Shown piece by piece: positions 21,894 through 29,310 of a stretch of 39,804 nt of DNA. This stretch comes from Bacillota bacterium. Lineage in GTDB: Bacteria; Bacillota; Limnochordia; Limnochordales; ZCTH02-B6. Made by a program: the position numbers and the translations under genes. Numbering within the stretch: the first letter of the stretch is position 1; every line of letters begins with the position of its first letter. The stretch is taken from assembly GCA_017578085.1 (NCBI GenBank), contig PKQR01000006.1, positions 1-39,804 on the forward strand, written 5' to 3'. The notes below the pieces were generated by a model. That model was not told the origin of the DNA and did no database searches. It saw only the letters and a program-made list of their open reading frames with translations.

Positions 21894-23255
21894 ATGTCCA
21901 TTGAAATGCCGGCGCTGGACCGGGACTACGCGGCCGCCTTTCCCCGATCCCGGGAACTGTTTGCTGAGGCCCTGTCCCGTTTGCCGTCGGGCATCACCCA
22001 CGACGCCCGCTGGATGGACCCGTTTCCCGTCTTCGTGGAGCGGGCGCAAGGCGCGTACAAGTGGACGGTGGACGGCCGGCGGCTCATCGACTACTGGATG
22101 GGCCACGGGGCCTTGCTGCTGGGCCACGGGCATCCGGCGGTCACCGCGGCCATCGCCGAGCAGCTCCAACGCGGCACCCATTTCGGCGCCAGCCACCCGC
22201 TCGAGCTCGAATGGGCGCGCCTCATCCAGGAGATGGTGCCGGGGGCGGAGCTGGTGCGGTTCGTCAACTCGGGCACTGAGGCGACGCAACTGGCTATGCG
22301 CCTGGCGCGCGCCTACACCGGGCGCACCAGGGTGGCCAAGTTCGCCGGCCATTTCCACGGTTGGCACGACGAGGCCGTCAGCGGCTACAAGGGCCCATAC
22401 GGTGTTACCGCCACCACCGGGGTGCCCCAGGAAGTGCTGTCGACCACCATCGCGCTGCCCGCGGGCGATGCGGCGGCGCTGCGGCAGGCTCTCGGCCGCG
22501 GCGATGTGGCTGCGCTCATCGTGGAGCCTTCCGGCGGCAGCTGGGGCGCGGTTCCCCTGGACCGGGATTTCCTCCAGCTCGCGCGCGAGGAAACCGAGCG
22601 CACCGGCACTCTCTTGATCTTTGATGAGGTGATCACGGGTTTCCGGCTCGCGCCGGGCGGCGCCCAGGAGTATTACGGCGTGCGGGCGGACCTGGTGTGC
22701 CTGGGCAAGATCGTGGCCGGCGGCCTGCCGGGGGCAGCGGTCGCGGGCCGGGCCGACGTGCTGGCGTATCTCGCCTACCGCGATCCCGAGTGGAACCGGA
22801 CCAAGAAGATCGCGCACCAGGGCACCTTCAACGCGAATCCCCTCACGGCGGCCGCGGCCGTGGCGACGTTGCGGCAGATCAAGGACGGCGAAGCCATCCG
22901 CCGGGCCAACGCCCTTTGCCGGGCGTTGGGCCAGGGGCTCAACCGGGCGCTGGCCGAGTCCGGGGTACGGGGCTGCGTGTACTGGCAAAGCTCCATGTTC
23001 CACATCGCCCTAGGGCTTGATGCCGAGCCCAGCCCCACAGGCGAGCCGCCGCGCGGCGTGGAGCCCGGGGTGCTGGAGCGGCTGGCGAAAGGGCCTGAAA
23101 CCCTGGCCCTGCGCAAGGCGATGCTGCTGGAAGGCGTGGATCTAATGCGCAGCGGCGGGTTTTTGTCCTCCGCCCACACCGAGCAGGACGTGGCCGAGAC
23201 GGTGGCCGCTTTCGGACGGGCGCTCGCGCGCCTGAAGCGGGAGGGCCTGGTATGA
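21894..23255 (+). CDS. Class III PLP aminotransferase, glutamate-1-semialdehyde aminomutase-like
   Basis: A 453-residue PLP enzyme of the ornithine/GSA aminotransferase group. It shows YWMGHGALLLGHGHPAV, NSGTEATQLAMRLARAYTG, the FDEVITGFR aspartate that holds the PLP ring nitrogen, and the Schiff-base Lys272 in CLGKIVAGGLPGAAVAG. Many features follow HemL, but the HemL segment YHGHSD is HFHGWHDE here and the C-terminus differs. I therefore do not call it hemL; the substrate is unknown. ATG 21894 has GAGGAG 11 bases upstream. It follows ald directly, suggesting a joint role in amino-group metabolism with the AIR-synthase-like gene downstream. Confidence 0.82.
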   Translation: MSIEMPALDRDYAAAFPRSRELFAEALSRLPSGITHDARWMDPFPVFVERAQGAYKWTVDGRRLIDYWMGHGALLLGHGHPAVTAAIAEQLQRGTHFGASHPLELEWARLIQEMVPGAELVRFVNSGTEATQLAMRLARAYTGRTRVAKFAGHFHGWHDEAVSGYKGPYGVTATTGVPQEVLSTTIALPAGDAAALRQALGRGDVAALIVEPSGGSWGAVPLDRDFLQLAREETERTGTLLIFDEVITGFRLAPGGAQEYYGVRADLVCLGKIVAGGLPGAAVAGRADVLAYLAYRDPEWNRTKKIAHQGTFNANPLTAAAAVATLRQIKDGEAIRRANALCRALGQGLNRALAESGVRGCVYWQSSMFHIALGLDAEPSPTGEPPRGVEPGVLERLAKGPETLALRKAMLLEGVDLMRSGGFLSSAHTEQDVAETVAAFGRALARLKREGLV

Positions 23256-23355
23256 CGCGTCCGGTTGCGGCCGTGCGGGCAGCGGACGAGCGCCCGCACG
23301 GTGGACAAGCGCGGGGCGGCCCGCGCGCATCCGGGAAACCGTGGGAGGGGCAGCG

Positions 23356-24351
23356 GTGAAGGTCGGCAAGCTTTCCGCGGCCGAGCTGCGGGCCCGGGTG
23401 CTTCCCTACCGGGGCGCTGCCCGCCGGGAGGTGCTGGTGGGGCCGGGCGTCGGGGTGGACTCGGCCGTTCTTGACCTCGGCGGCGACGTCTGCGTGGTCA
23501 GCAGCGACCCGATCACCGGTGCCGGCCAAGGCGCGGGGCGCCTGGCTGTCATCGTGGCCACCAACGATGTGGCCGCCCACGGGGCGCGGCCGGTGGGCGT
23601 GGTGGTGGTGCTGCTCTTGCCCGAAGGGGCCGCCCTTGACACCTTGGAGGCGCTCATGCGGGAGATCGACGCCGAGGCCCGGAGGCTAGGCGTGGCCGTC
23701 CTGGGCGGCCACACGGAGATCACTTCGCGGGTCAAGGACGCGGTCGTCGTGGTCACCGCCATTGGCCGCGCGGCGCGGGACCGGTTTGTGTCGGCCCACG
23801 ACGCCAGGCCCGGGGACTTCCTGGTGGTCACCAAAGGCGTCGGCCTGGAGGGTACGGCCATCTTGGCCACCGATTTCGGCGCGCCGCTGTCGGCAGTCCT
23901 GGGCGAGGACGTGGTAAAGCGGGCGGCGGCGTTCACGCAAGAGCTGAGCGTCGTCGAGGAGGCGCTTGCGGCAGTGGCGGCCGGCGCCCGGGCCATGCAC
24001 GACATCACCGAGGGGGGCCTGTTGGGCGCGGTGGAGGAGATGTGTGAGGCGGCGGGCGCCGGTTGTGAGCTGTGGGAAGACCGCATTCCGGTGCGGGAGG
24101 AGACCGCCGCCATCTGCCGACACCTGGGGCTTGACCCGCTGGGCCTGCTCGGCTCCGGCAGCCTCCTGGTAGCCGCTCCCGACGGTGAGGCGCTCGTCGC
24201 GGCGCTTAAGCGCGCGGGCGTTCCCGCCGCCTGCATCGGCCGGCTGGTGGATAAAGCCGACGGGAAACGCATCAGGGGCCGCGACGGTCACTGGCGGCCC
24301 CTGGCGGCGTATCCGCAAGATGAACTTTGGCGCTTCCTTGAGTCGCAATGA
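23356..24351 (+). CDS. AIR synthase-related protein (HypE/PurM/ThiL superfamily)
   Basis: A 331-residue two-domain ATP-binding protein of the AIR synthase fold. It starts with a variable 35 residues, then GVGVDSAVLDLGG (ATP-binding region), NDVAAHGARPVGVVVVLLLPE, LGGHTEITSRVKD, and C-terminal MHDITEGGLLGAVEEMCEA and GSGSLLVA. This is the HypE-like pattern, but the C-terminal cysteine used by HypE for cyanide transfer is not present at the end (it ends WRFLESQ), and no hyp or hydrogenase gene is near. The function is therefore unknown. GTG 23356 follows GGGAGGGG with a 5-base gap; a further GTG at 23341 is less well placed. It is the last gene of the ald cluster. Confidence 0.82.
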   Translation: MKVGKLSAAELRARVLPYRGAARREVLVGPGVGVDSAVLDLGGDVCVVSSDPITGAGQGAGRLAVIVATNDVAAHGARPVGVVVVLLLPEGAALDTLEALMREIDAEARRLGVAVLGGHTEITSRVKDAVVVVTAIGRAARDRFVSAHDARPGDFLVVTKGVGLEGTAILATDFGAPLSAVLGEDVVKRAAAFTQELSVVEEALAAVAAGARAMHDITEGGLLGAVEEMCEAAGAGCELWEDRIPVREETAAICRHLGLDPLGLLGSGSLLVAAPDGEALVAALKRAGVPAACIGRLVDKADGKRIRGRDGHWRPLAAYPQDELWRFLESQ

Positions 24352-24423
24352 TTCCCGGGCCCCGGTTGAGCTCCGGGAGCCAGGCTGAGCCCCGAGGTTC
24401 GGCGCGAGTTCCGGAAAAGCCCC

Positions 24424-26232
24424 TCAGCCCAGAGCTTCCAGCTCGTTCAGCATCTGCTCAAACACGTCCATAACCCGCAGGATCGGCTCCGGCTTCGTCA
24501 TGTCGACGCCGGCCCGACGCAAGAGGTTCAGCGAGTAGTCGGACCCGCCGGACCGCAGCAGGTTGAGGTAGCGCTCCACCGCGGGCTTGCCCTCCTCGAG
24601 GATGGCCTGCCCGAGAGCCGTGGCCGCGGCGAAGCCGGTGGCGTACTTGTACACGTAAAAGGCCCGGTAGAAGTGGGGGATGCGCGCCCACTCGATGGCG
24701 ATCGGATCGTCCGCGATGAGCTCGGGACCGTAGTACTCCTTTACCAGCCGGTGGTACGTGTCGCACAAAAACTGCGGGGTGAGGGCTTCGCCGGCTTCCA
24801 CGTGCTCATGAATGATCTTTTCGAACTCGGCGAACTTGACCTGGCGGAAGACAGTGGTCCGCACGGTGTCCAGGTACTTGTTGACCAAGTAACGGCGCTG
24901 GGCCTTGTCGTCGGTTTCCCTGAGCAGGTAATGGAAGAGAAGGTGCTCATTCAGGGTGGAGGCGACTTCGGCCACGAAGAAGGTGTAGCGGGAGTACACG
25001 TAGGGCTGCGACATATTGGCTAAGTAGCTGTGGCACGCGTGCCCGAACTCGTGGGCCAGGGTGAACAGGTTTTCAAGGTTCGGCTCGTAGTTCATGAGGA
25101 TGTAGGGGTGTACTCCGTACGCGCTGATGGAGTAGGCGCCGCTGCGCTTGCCCTCGTTTTCCAGGACGTCGACCCAGCGGTTTTCCAGCCCTTCCTTGAC
25201 GATCCGGATGTACTCGTCGCCCAAGGGCGCAAGCGCCCGCACCATCGTCTGGCACGCCTGCTCGTAGGGGATGTGCATGTCGGCTTCGGGCACGAGCGGC
25301 ACGTAGATGTCGTAGATGTGCAGCTCGTCGACGCCCAAAAGCCGCTTGCGGATGCCCATGTAGCGGTGGAGCAGGTCGAGGCGGGAGCGGATGGTGTCGA
25401 TGAGGTTGGTGTACACCTCCACCGGGATGTTTTCCTCATGAAGCGCCATGTGCAGGCTCGACGGGTACCGGCGGGTGCGGGCGTAAAAGACGTCCTTGCG
25501 GACGCTGGAGGCGAGCGTCGCCGCCACCGTGTGGCGCCAGCGGAAGTAGGTGTTGTGCAAGGCCTCGAAGGCGTCCTTGCGCACGCGGCGATCGGGGCTT
25601 TCCATAAAGCGGATGTAGCGGCCGTGGGTCAGCTCCACCAGCTCGCCGTTTTCGTCCTGGATCGCGGGGAACTTCAGGTCCGCGTCGTTGAACATGTCAA
25701 ACACATTGGCCGGCGCCTGCGCCACTTCGCCCGCCGCAGCAAGGATGGCTTCCTCGGGCGGCGAGAGCGTATGGGGCTTGAAGCGCACGATGTCCTCCAA
25801 GTGATGCCGGTAGAGGGCCAGCTCGGGGCTGTTGAGGTACTCTTGCAGCCGCTCCTCCGGCATTTGCAGGATTTCGGGCTCGATAAAGGAGATGGCGGTG
25901 CGCAGTTCCACGTAGAGGCGCTGGCTGCGGTCGTAAAGCGCCTGGTACTTGGCGTTGGTGCTGTCCTCGTCCATCCGGGTGAAGGCGTAGACGTACAGCC
26001 GCTCCAGCCGTTCCTCGGTCTCGTCCCGGAGCTTGAAGCACTCGGCGAGCCGCGCCGGCGACTGGGCCAGGGTGCCGGCGAAGGCCTTCAGCTGCGGGAT
26101 CGCTTCCTTAACCCTTCGAAAGTCTTCCTCCCACATGTCATCGGTCGGGTAAAGGTCTTCAAGCCGCCAGCGCATGGCCTCAGGGATCTCGGCGCGCTTG
26201 GGCAGCCTCTTGGCCACGGCGGGGTTGCTCAA
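24424..26232 (-). CDS. pepF: Oligoendopeptidase F (M3B metallopeptidase)
   Basis: A cytosolic zinc peptidase that cuts short peptides of about 7-17 residues, so it may act on peptides brought in by the Opp systems. The 602-residue product has the usual length. The N-terminal helical part starts with WRLEDLYPTDDMWEEDF, and the active-site helix HEFGH (His394-His398) sits in FTLAHEFGHACHSYLA with the downstream zinc ligand in the STLNEHLLF region. The TTG start at 26232 has GGGAG about 10 bases upstream. An ATG nearby is in another frame. No clear promoter was seen in the 257 bases shared with uppP. The gene is convergent with the AIR-synthase-like gene. Confidence 0.94.
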   Translation of the reverse strand: MSNPAVAKRLPKRAEIPEAMRWRLEDLYPTDDMWEEDFRRVKEAIPQLKAFAGTLAQSPARLAECFKLRDETEERLERLYVYAFTRMDEDSTNAKYQALYDRSQRLYVELRTAISFIEPEILQMPEERLQEYLNSPELALYRHHLEDIVRFKPHTLSPPEEAILAAAGEVAQAPANVFDMFNDADLKFPAIQDENGELVELTHGRYIRFMESPDRRVRKDAFEALHNTYFRWRHTVAATLASSVRKDVFYARTRRYPSSLHMALHEENIPVEVYTNLIDTIRSRLDLLHRYMGIRKRLLGVDELHIYDIYVPLVPEADMHIPYEQACQTMVRALAPLGDEYIRIVKEGLENRWVDVLENEGKRSGAYSISAYGVHPYILMNYEPNLENLFTLAHEFGHACHSYLANMSQPYVYSRYTFFVAEVASTLNEHLLFHYLLRETDDKAQRRYLVNKYLDTVRTTVFRQVKFAEFEKIIHEHVEAGEALTPQFLCDTYHRLVKEYYGPELIADDPIAIEWARIPHFYRAFYVYKYATGFAAATALGQAILEEGKPAVERYLNLLRSGGSDYSLNLLRRAGVDMTKPEPILRVMDVFEQMLNELEALG

Positions 26233-26450
26233 AGGCGCTCACTCCCATCATTGTTGGTTTGTCCTGCCCGCATATACGACCTGTACTTTTCCGCCTTTCC
26301 GGCAAGATTCCTCGTTCTAGAGCTTGTTGCCCGACGTGTGCCGCCCCGGCGCCGCCGGACGTCCAGCAAGCCCGTAAGGGGCAGGGGACGCCACGAGCTC
26401 CACATAAAGATGAAGAGAACGGTTTGGATATGGCCAAGAGCCCCAATCTG

Positions 26451-26459
26451 TGCTATGGT
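26451..26459 (+). promoter_or_regulatory. Extended -10 promoter of uppP
   Basis: TGcTATGGT lies about 30 bases before the uppP ATG, with a weak -35 ATGGCC 18 bases upstream. The context CTGTGCTATGGTG is close to those of the tRNA and aldo/keto reductase promoters in this window. Confidence 0.5.
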
Positions 26460-26489
26460 GAAGCGCGGGTTCGACTGGAGGCCTAACAA

Positions 26490-27296
26490 ATGACCGTATT
26501 GGAAGCCATTGTCCTGGGCTTGCTCCAGGGGTTGACCGAGTTCCTGCCCGTCAGCAGCTCCGGGCACCTGGTGATCGCCCGGCATCTGCTGGGCGCCAAT
26601 GCCGAAGCGCTGACCTTTGACGTCTTCGTGCACTTTGGCAGCCTGCTGGCGGTCCTCGCGTTTTTCCGCGAGGAGCTCGCGCAGATGGCTGCGGGCGTGT
26701 TGGGCCTGCGCCGGCCGGGTGCGGACGCCGGCAAGCGGCTGTTTTGGCTGTTGGTCGTCGCCTCCGTGCCCGTGGGCGTCGTGGGGCTCTTGTTCCGGGA
26801 CGCCATCGAGCGGGCTTTTGCGTCAGTGCTGGTGCCGGCGGTGATGCTGTTTGTCACCGGCGCCCTGCTCATGTTTGCCGACCGGGTGGGAGGCCTGCGG
26901 CAAAACACCCGCCCGGGCTTGGTGCACGCCATCGCCATGGGCATCGGCCAAGCGTGCGCCTTGTTGCCGGGCCTGTCCCGTTCCGGCACCACCATGAGCG
27001 CCGGCATCCTTGCGGGCCTTACCCGGCAGGCAGCGGCCCGCTTCGCCTTCTTGATGTCGATCCCGGCGATTCTGGGCGCAACGGCGCTGGAAGTGGTGTC
27101 CTTGTGGCGGGACGGCGCCCGGCTCAGTGACGGTTTCGAGGTAGTGCTGGCGGGGACCGCCGCGTCGGCCGTCAGCAGCTACCTGGCCATCGCTTTCCTG
27201 CTGCGCTTCCTCCAGCGCGGCCGCCTGGCCCCCTTCGCCGTCTACACATGGGTGATCGGGGCCCTCGTGCTGGGGCTGACACTGGCGGGCCGGTAG
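26490..27296 (+). CDS. uppP: Undecaprenyl-diphosphatase (bacitracin resistance protein)
   Basis: An integral membrane enzyme that dephosphorylates undecaprenyl diphosphate so the lipid carrier can be reused in peptidoglycan synthesis. The 268-residue product has about eight hydrophobic segments. The two family motifs are intact: GLTEFLPVSSSGHL near the N-terminus and LLPGLSRSGTTMSAG in the middle, which supply the catalytic Glu, Ser, His and Arg. ATG 26490 has GGAGG 8 bases upstream. It is a single gene ended by a strong terminator. The rest of the 257-base gap upstream holds only promoter sequence that I can read. Confidence 0.96.
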   Translation: MTVLEAIVLGLLQGLTEFLPVSSSGHLVIARHLLGANAEALTFDVFVHFGSLLAVLAFFREELAQMAAGVLGLRRPGADAGKRLFWLLVVASVPVGVVGLLFRDAIERAFASVLVPAVMLFVTGALLMFADRVGGLRQNTRPGLVHAIAMGIGQACALLPGLSRSGTTMSAGILAGLTRQAAARFAFLMSIPAILGATALEVVSLWRDGARLSDGFEVVLAGTAASAVSSYLAIAFLLRFLQRGRLAPFAVYTWVIGALVLGLTLAGR

Positions 27297-27326
27297 CCCT
27301 TGCGGCAATTCATCAGGTAAACAAGA

Positions 27327-27364
27327 AACCCCGGGAGCACCAACTGCGCCCCGGGGTTGTTTTT
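27327..27364. terminator. Bidirectional terminator between uppP and tRNA-Leu
   Basis: AACCCCGGG (27327-27335) pairs with CCCGGGGTT (27350-27358), followed by GTTTTT on the plus strand and TCTTGTTT on the minus strand. It serves uppP and the convergent tRNA. Confidence 0.85.
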
Positions 27365-27369
27365 CGCGC

Positions 27370-27455
<86 letters not shown>

Positions 27456-27527
27456 TCACTTGGGTGACCGAAACCTGCCGGGCCGGCTGAAACCGTCGCT
27501 TCAGCTCGAGCGCGGCGGGCACGATTC

Positions 27528-27556
27528 ATCATAACACAGCCCCTGGCCGGATTCAA
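27528..27556 (-). promoter_or_regulatory. Promoter of tRNA-Leu
   Basis: On the minus strand, TTGAAT and TATGAT are separated by 17 bases, with an extended -10 TG (TGTTATGAT). It lies about 70 bases before the tRNA. Confidence 0.8.
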
Positions 27557-27651
27557 GAGCAGTCGCTGCCAGTGGCTGGCATGGCCCGGGCCGATGTACC
27601 GGGCGACGGGGAAAGGGGCCGGAGCCAGAGGGCGTCCCCGGGCCGGTGAGC

Positions 27652-27682
27652 GGCGCGGCCGCGCCATGAGCGCGACCGCGCC
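27652..27682 (-). terminator. Terminator-like hairpin after the QDW-repeat gene
   Basis: A 12-bp GC-rich stem with one G-U pair on the minus strand and a 7-base loop (arms 27652-27663 and 27671-27682), just past the stop codon at 27688. No U-run follows, as for the hairpin after speE. Confidence 0.4.
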
Positions 27683-27687
27683 CGGCG

Positions 27688-28992
27688 TCACGCGTTTGCG
27701 GCTTCCATCAGCTCATTCAGCAGGTACTCCAGGACCATAACCTCGGCGTATTTCACGGCCGTGTCCCAATCTTGATCCAGCAGCGCCCGCACCAGCTCAG
27801 GTTCCAGGCCCCAGCGGGCCGCCGCGAGTTCGGTCAGCCGCGACTTGCCGTACTCGGTGAGCGCGGGCCAGTCCTGGGACACGACGGCGTCGGCTTCTTC
27901 GGGCGTCAAGCCGTACTTCAGCAGCTGGTTGTACAAGGATACCTTCAGTTCATCCCCGGCCCGCTCCCAGTCCTGGGCCAAGATGGCCGCCGTCTGCTCC
28001 GGGGTGAGAAGTTCCCGAAGGAGGACGGCGATGGCCTCCATGGCCTCTTCGGCGGTGGTCACCTCCGGCCCCGCCGCGACGACCACCTTGAGTTGTCCGG
28101 TGGGGTCGGCCGCGACCCGCACCGTGTCGTCGACCCGCAGCGCTTCGGCGCCGGCCTGCTGCCCGTTGCGCACGATCCCCGTGTCCGGAGCCAGCACGAA
28201 GGCCGCGGCCTCCCCGCCGTCAGGGACGACGCTCAGGCTGCCGCCCGGCACGTTGACCTGCGCCAGCCGGCCTGAGCGGATGTCCAGCCGGCTGGCCGCG
28301 TCGATCCATTTCCGCGCCTCCGCGTGCGTCGCCGGCTGTTCAGGCCGGACCATACCGCCGGCTTCCTCGGGGATCAAGCCCAGCCGGTGCGCCATGGCCA
28401 CCGCCGGGAACGCCCGGTGCAGCGGGGAGATGTCCTGGAACATGCTTTCCGCAGGCATGAGCGCTGCGGCCGCGTCCTCGAGATCGAGGGCCCGCACGAT
28501 GGCAGTGGCCAAACCGGCGCGGGTTACCGGCGCCGCCGGATCGGTACCCGGATCAAGTAGGTTGACCGGTTCGGCGCCGGACAGGGCCGGCGCGGCCGCC
28601 GGGTCGAAAGCGGTTTGCATCAGGGCCAAGAGCTCGCCCCAGGTGAGCGGGGAGGCCGGGCCAGCGGCGGCGCTGTCGGCAGGCTGCCGGTCCTCAGCTG
28701 GTGGCCCCTCCGAGGCCGCCTGCGATCCGTCGCGCGACGACGGCGTTGTCTCGCTTCCGGCATCCGCCGGCGAGGTGCCGTCGCGCAAGGCGCCGGCGCC
28801 CGACTGGCCGTCGGCCGGAGCGCCATCGGTCAAACCGCCGGCGCCTGCTGGATCCACGGGCGGCTGCTCCGTTGTGTTGTACGCGGCTTGGCTGCCGGTC
28901 TTCACGTAGGACGCCGCAACGGCGAAAGCGGCGAGGACCAAGAGCACGGCCAAGCCGATGATGGCTGCGCGCTGGGCGTTAGTGTTGAACAT
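27688..28992 (-). CDS. Exported protein with SLH-like region and three QDW helical repeats
   Basis: A 434-residue protein I cannot name. Residues 8-28 form a signal anchor (AAIIGLAVLLVLAAFAVAASY). Residues 30-115 are a Pro/Ala/Gly/Ser/Asp-rich linker. About 118-235 resemble S-layer homology units (FQDISPLHRAFPAVAMAHRLGLIPEE is typical in layout, with RP and HAEARKWI), followed by a small beta-rich part. Residues 330-434 hold three tandem repeats of about 34 residues, each with LxPE...QDW (AQDW, SQDW, DQDW). The protein is probably exported and held at the cell surface. ATG 28992 has GGGAGAG 9 bases upstream. It is monocistronic. Confidence 0.75.
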   Translation of the reverse strand: MFNTNAQRAAIIGLAVLLVLAAFAVAASYVKTGSQAAYNTTEQPPVDPAGAGGLTDGAPADGQSGAGALRDGTSPADAGSETTPSSRDGSQAASEGPPAEDRQPADSAAAGPASPLTWGELLALMQTAFDPAAAPALSGAEPVNLLDPGTDPAAPVTRAGLATAIVRALDLEDAAAALMPAESMFQDISPLHRAFPAVAMAHRLGLIPEEAGGMVRPEQPATHAEARKWIDAASRLDIRSGRLAQVNVPGGSLSVVPDGGEAAAFVLAPDTGIVRNGQQAGAEALRVDDTVRVAADPTGQLKVVVAAGPEVTTAEEAMEAIAVLLRELLTPEQTAAILAQDWERAGDELKVSLYNQLLKYGLTPEEADAVVSQDWPALTEYGKSRLTELAAARWGLEPELVRALLDQDWDTAVKYAEVMVLEYLLNELMEAANA

Positions 28993-29121
28993 GGGTCTGC
29001 ACTCTCCCTGCCCCTATCGTCGGTGAGGGTGGATCGCGATATCTATCACAAAGGGCGATTCCCCGCCGTCGGGGCCAATCCTTTAAGTAAGTCCCGGCAG
29101 GCGAGGGGGGGCGAGGTAGTC

Positions 29122-29161
29122 CAGGCGCGGTTCAGGCAGGGCAGGCGCGGATCAGGCGGGA
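29122..29161 (+). repeat. Two tandem 20-bp direct repeats upstream of polA
   Basis: CAGGCGCGGTTCAGGCAGGG and CAGGCGCGGATCAGGCGGGA lie head to tail and match at 17 of 20 positions. They are two turns of DNA helix apart and about 55 bases before the polA -10. They could be a duplicated binding site or slippage. Confidence 0.5.
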
Positions 29162-29213
29162 TAGGGTGGGGGATAGTCATCCGGCCAGGAAGTGGATCTC
29201 GCCGCTAAGCCCA

Positions 29214-29222
29214 TGCTATACT
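29214..29222 (+). promoter_or_regulatory. Extended -10 promoter of polA
   Basis: TGcTATACT lies 88 bases before the polA ATG. The -35 candidate TGGATC (29193-29198, spacer 18) is weak, consistent with an extended -10 type. Confidence 0.5.
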
Positions 29223-29310
29223 GGACGCAGCCCGGGCCGCGCACAGGTTCGGTCCCCCCGCTGGGCCAGCCGGGCGCGCAGGCGACTCCAACACGCCGGG
29301 AGCGAGGACC

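Larger units (their letters stand above)
28993..29310. other. Intergenic region between the QDW gene and polA (318 bp)
   Basis: I see no gene here. It holds two near-identical 20-base direct repeats (29122-29161), an AT-richer patch at 29040-29095 that may contain the minus-strand promoter, the extended -10 of polA at 29214-29222, and a GC-rich leader to polA. Confidence 0.6.

Noticed and set aside
17871..23003. A 1710-codon open frame on the minus strand
   Set aside because: It is the antisense of accD, accA, pyk, ald and the aminotransferase. High GC removes stop codons; its translation is low in family features and rich in His/Arg/Asp/Gly, typical of shadow frames.
21894..23255. Calling the aminotransferase hemL
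   Set aside because: Core PLP motifs agree, but the HGHSD segment and several other HemL positions differ, and no haem genes are nearby.
23356..24351. Calling the AIR-synthase-like gene hypE
   Set aside because: The terminal cysteine of HypE is absent and there are no hydrogenase maturation genes in the window.
25030..26493. A 487-codon plus-strand open frame
   Set aside because: Antisense to pepF, with the HEFGH active site clearly encoded on the minus strand.
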